NCBI RefSeq assembly: GCF_000218685.1
Contig: NW_006763307.1
Coordinates: forward strand, 62,001 to 126,000
Source: Serpula lacrymans var. lacrymans S7.9
Lineage: Eukaryota; Basidiomycota; Agaricomycetes; Boletales; Serpulaceae
Length of the DNA: 64,000 bases
Direction of reading: 5' to 3'
The translations under genes were made by a program, and so were the position numbers. This document shows positions 60,225 to 64,000 of this stretch, piece by piece (the first letter of the stretch is position 1; each line of letters begins with the position of its first letter). The notes under the pieces were generated by a model that ran no database searches, had not been told where the DNA came from, and saw nothing but the letters and a program-made list of their open reading frames with translations.

Positions 60225-60628
60225 TGTAACAACCAAGAGTTAGTTACTCTGGCACACAACTCAGACAAGCAAGAGAGTAGTGAAGAGGGAGTGGTTACCC
60301 TTTAAGATGTGATCGAGTTAGTTGTGGGTGTACAACAGGAGGACTCGCTGAGAAGTCTCCTGGATCTATTGAGGTTTATATACTACTACAGTGTCTTTGT
60401 ACTTATGTACTGTACAGTTGATGAAAGCAGTGGCTGATGATGTCAGAGGGCGCAGCCCGTGTGACCAGCTCCACTGCATGAGAGACTTGTAGCTAAAAGG
60501 CAGCGCAGCGCAAGAAGGTGGAGTTTGAACAAAATGGAAAGTGCCACATGGCACAGGGTGTGAAAACTACAGTAGAAAGTTAAAGGGGAGAATGAAAATT
60601 AAAGGTCCGAAAATTGTGTATCATAACA
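60225..60628 (-). repeat. 5' LTR of gypsy copy 2 with self-priming PBS
   Basis: 404 bp, from TGTAACAACC to TATCATAACA on the + strand. Just outside its 3' end, 60213-60222 (AGCGAGTCCT on +) is complementary to the - strand site AGCGAGTCCT at 60349-60340 within the LTR, downstream of its TATA-like sequence. Confidence 0.85.
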
Positions 60629-60757
60629 CCATCTCACAATAAGTGGCTGTGTTTCAGCAGCTAAAAGAGCAGTTTACTTCGCAATTGTCATTGTCAAAAC
60701 TGAAAGTATTCCGTGAAATACAAGAGGGACTTGTTGAAGCTAGAAAGCATTACAAAG
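60629..60757 (+). pseudogene. Broken host gene, 3' fragment (continues 44328-44862)
   Basis: Resumes after the gypsy LTR and reads AVFQQLKEQFTSQLSLSKLK and FREIQEGLVEARKHYK, a helical stretch of the kind found next to the NACHT domain in Agaricomycete NLR-like proteins. It ends at a solo LTR (60758). Stops follow, so no complete gene is left. Confidence 0.4.
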
Positions 60758-61080
60758 TGTTAGTTTTGGTGATTCTGCACCTTTGTGCTACCTATATATT
60801 TTCATTTCCTTTCTCTATCTATTCTTCTATCATTCACTATTGATTGGTGGTTCTCTATTATTTCGCCTTTGTGGCTGCTTTGTTTACCTTTGTTTACAAA
60901 ACTTCGGACAGTATTGCAGAGTCCAATGCTTCCTATTCTCTAGTTACTCACATTGGACTCTAGGTACTGTATACCTGTCATACTCTCTAATAATAAAGTT
61001 ACTCACATTGGACTCTAGTTCCAGTCCCTGATTGCTCTCAGCAAGTGGCTAGACACTTCCTTCAAGCTTTGTTCTTAATA
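60758..61080 (+). repeat. Solo LTR, third family, with CAAAG duplication
   Basis: A 323-bp copy of the unit at 44451-44770 in the opposite orientation, flanked by CAAAG (60753-60757 and 61081-61085). Confidence 0.85.
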
Positions 61081-61140
61081 CAAAGTATCATAGAAACAAG
61101 TACACTTATTACATACTCTTGGCCTGATACTCCTGCTGAC

Positions 61141-61327
61141 TAGTACATATGTACAAATACCCTGTAGTAGTATATATACAATAAATTGGAGACTCCTCAG
61201 TGAGTCCTCCTGTTGTCTACCAACAACATACTTATTCTTACTAAGTGGAATCTACCAGCTCTAACCTTCAACCCTTTTCTGCTTGTCTGTGTGTGCACCA
61301 GAGTATACCAACTTTGGTTTTGTTACA
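61141..61327 (+). repeat. Partial gypsy-type LTR
   Basis: Matches the second half of the gypsy LTR (TATATATA box, CAGTGAGTCCTCCTGTTG, end TTTTGTTACA). The first half is missing. Confidence 0.65.
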
Positions 61328-64000
61328 TTTTTTACCTGTCATGGTGACCATAGTCATTATCTTCTCCTTCAGGAGGTGGTGATAGTCCTGGAAAGGCTCC
61401 TCTATTTCCCCAATTACTACTATATATAACCTCGCAACTGTTGCTGCTCCCCATAGCTTTTGTAACCAACACCTATTTGGCCCCATACCCTTCTATATCT
61501 TGCTCACATATGCAGTGTATTATTTGCTCGTCCATGAGAAACCAAGTGTTCCTTGCAGAAGCTCTTGCTCCTGCAAATTGCTTGATGAATCTGTGTTGTG
61601 CAGATTCTCTGTGGATATATTTGTCACTTCCCTCATCTGCATGACAAGGAGTTATGAGTGCATCTCTGGATACCTCAAAGTTAATGTCATTATTATTTGT
61701 CTGTCACTCAATGGGCCTCCAACCATATAAGCTGTCTGTATCATCATTTGTGGACAATTGTTTGTATATTGGTTTCCAGGATCTAGCCGCTCTTGCTCCT
61801 TGTAAGAGGTTTATTTGCCTTTCAATATGTGAGTGCTTCTATTAGAGTTTTCCCCTACATTGTATAGCCTTTCTCTCCACTGAGCTACCAGCCCTTGGAT
61901 ATCAACACTCAATTGCACAATGTTGTCTAACAAGGCCCAGGCTTTGACCTTGACAATTCTAACAGGTTTCCTGGACTTCTTTTGCTGTAAATAGTGGATC
62001 AGTCCCCCTAGAAAAAGAGACATACTCTCTTTCTGTGAAGGCTGACCTTCTATTCCCTACTTCTATGCAACTTTCTGGATAGTCCAGGTAGTTCATTGTC
62101 CATTGATACTGGATTCCTCTAGAGTTCCTTATTGATTCATTGTTGTCTCTTGACAAACAATGATCATTTATAACAACAAACCTATTAATTAATCATTGGG
62201 CGACTGTGTTGCTATGTCCATGTTGTGATTATCTCAATCAGTGGTGTCTAGGCCCAAGCACCAATTATCACTGGCTTCTACTTTCTAGGGCTTGTTGCCT
62301 TCAAAAGTAGATTGCTGTCCGGTTTTGGCAGTCTGACTTCTGTTAGGCTGTTTTTGCTGCTTGGTAGTACTTCTTGTTGTAGTATTCATTTTATTAAATA
62401 CACAATGAAATTCAAATAATTGTAAAGCTTGGGAGTGTCTCAATATTGATATTAATAGTCTCAGTTGCCTTATCAGCAAGGTATGGTTATCTAATCTAAT
62501 CTAATACCTTACAAGTGATAGAAAAGCTCACAATGATTGGGAGAACCCTAGGAAACACATGACCATCCCTTGTTCAACAGCCGACCAACAGAGACAAGAT
62601 TCATGAGCACCCCAGGGGTGTAGATGCAATTGCAAATGTGTAGGCAGTGTTGAGAGCCATTGAGAGCCCAGCCAATTTCTGCGGCCAGCTGGGTCGGGGG
62701 TACCTCGGTTAGCAGTCTTGATAGAGATAGAGGGATCAACAATATACAACCAGAAGACAGGGTGATCCATAATGAGGGTGGAGTCATGAAACAGATAGGT
62801 CATAACCCATAGAGAGTCACGAGATTGATCTCAGTGATGACAGAATCATTATCAATCAAGAGTGTAGCTTGTACAAAGGCGAAATAACATACCTCAGTGG
62901 TGACAGAATTGCTGAGGCTTTAGCTATGAATAGGACAGGTTTATATACTATATAGAGTGCCAATAGAGAATGCCAACAGCAGGAATTGAAACTATAATCA
63001 TCAAGTTGGAACTCAACAGATTTCACTAACCCACTACATAAATTTCCTACCTTCTATATCAATAAATATATAGCCCATCATGCCTTCGGGCTTAACATGC
63101 TGGCTTTGTGATGGTATTTCAATGTCAATATGGCCTGCATGCAACAGTCTCCGATCTATTGTTTATGGCTTGGGAAAAAGTATTAAAGTATACTTGTTTC
63201 TGCAGAATCAACTATATCTGGCTATCTATCGCCTTCCTCCTCCTGAGCCGGGGTTTCAAATTGGACAGTACTCAACATGGGCGCCAAACACAAGCTATTG
63301 TCAACATTGTGCAGACGGGCATCACTTTCGCGGAGATTGAAAAGAATACGGGACGCAAGTATGCTGTGCATGGAGAACTGCAACCTGTGGTGGGAGAGGC
63401 GTGCATTAGCTATGGCCAATAGACTAGGCATTGGCAAGGTAGGGGAGGGAATATAGTAGAGGATGGACATACGAGAAAAAGAGTCTGCTATACCCAAGCT
63501 GTGTTTGTAGATAGATGTTCGGAAAGTAGTCAGAATAACTCATGCTGATCACTTGAGGAAAAGATTGAACTTGCCGGAAGAGTGGCAATTCCAATAGCAT
63601 TTACAAGAGATACAACTGTCATTTCAAGTTTAATTAACCTATATAGCCTTTGAAAAACATATAGGCAAAGATCACTCACCAATAATACAACCCATGTATA
63701 TCATGCTGTCCCGATAAACCACAAAGACCAACACATTCTTAGAAACACGGTAGTGCTTCGCCGTTTTATATGCAGTCAGTGAAAGAAGCACTAGAGATGT
63801 AAAGGTATTTAACACTAGTTATTGCAATCATTGCAATGCGTACTGACAGCACTCATATAGCATTATAAATGCATATTGAATAGCTATGGTCTTGTAGTTT
63901 ATAAAGAAGCATTTTTTGGCGGTTGCTAGAGCGCGTTAGATGTCAGCTCAATACAGACAGAAAAGTATTTGCTCGGGCGTTACTCACAAGATCTCAGAGA
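61328..64000. other. Decayed repeat DNA, no supportable gene
   Basis: Many short frames with frequent stops, mainly on the - strand to 62,480 (for example MNTTTRSTTKQQKQPNRSQT near 62390), look like an eroded retroelement gag. A CCTCAG/CTGAGG hairpin lies at 62892-62918. A + frame at 63108-63422 reads ITFAEIEKNTGRKYAVHGEL but has no recognisable partner. Nothing firm can be annotated. Confidence 0.4.

Larger units (their letters stand above)
44863..60628 (-). mobile_element. Ty3/gypsy copy 2, 15.8 kb with nested insertions
   Basis: The 5' LTR (60225-60628), leader, gag and part of protease lie on the - strand, and a 31-bp stub of the 3' LTR is at 44863-44893. CCATT at 44858-44862 and CCATC at 60629-60633 are consistent with a 5-bp target duplication. 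The pol region is missing, replaced by unrelated DNA (44894-46627). A 10.9-kb DNA transposon (48964-59875) and a solo LTR (47510-47903) are nested inside. Confidence 0.75.

Noticed and set aside
63108..63422. 104-codon + frame with ITFAEIEKNTGRKYAV
   Set aside because: Looks protein-like but has no recognisable family, no splice partners and lies in decayed repeats.

Overview
The window looks like a chromosome segment from a filamentous basidiomycete, most likely an Agaricomycete. Host genes are compact, often multi-exon with short GT-AG introns of about 50 bases, and they sit head-to-head with small shared promoters. The mobile elements (chromodomain Ty3/gypsy, PIF/Harbinger with SANT-like partner genes, Plavaka-type and IS630/Tc1-like transposases) are the mixture expected there. 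No rRNA gene, convincing tRNA gene or CRISPR array was seen.

Positions 1-21,000 are a gene-dense host region: a peroxisome-targeted enoyl-CoA hydratase/isomerase, a 53-residue Cys-rich protein, a TPX2-family spindle protein, a possible 71-residue protein, a Nudix hydrolase, a NIF3-family protein divergent from a glutaredoxin, an RRM-less CstF-64/Rna15-like protein, and the kinetochore scaffold Spc7/KNL1. The promoters of TPX2 and Spc7 share a TCACGTGA plus ACGCG pair with almost the same spacing.

Positions 21,000-34,000 are a retroelement graveyard: two gypsy halves joined head-to-head, a copia gag split by a solo gypsy LTR, several other solo LTRs (including an inverted pair with the same target duplication) and a Tc1 remnant.

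Positions 34,487-35,840 hold an intact tetraspanin gene. Two near-complete PIF/Harbinger elements lie upstream of it (35,949-40,412 and 40,826-44,054), each with a transposase and a divergent DNA-binding partner. The first lies 108 bp from the tetraspanin start codon.

Positions 44,328-60,757 hold a broken host gene, probably of the fungal NACHT/NLR type. It is split by a 15.8-kb gypsy copy (44,863-60,628). That copy is itself invaded by a 10.9-kb terminal-inverted-repeat element (48,964-59,875, TA duplication) carrying an IS630/Tc1-like transposase, a TE-associated gene of unknown function, a Plavaka-like transposase and a captured, intron-containing fragment of a class V-type chitin synthase. 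The rest of the window (61,000-64,000) is decayed repeat DNA.

The strongest observations are the composite 10.9-kb element with its chitin-synthase cargo, and the co-varying self-priming site of the gypsy family. All exon joins were made by eye from GT-AG signals and family conservation, without transcript evidence.
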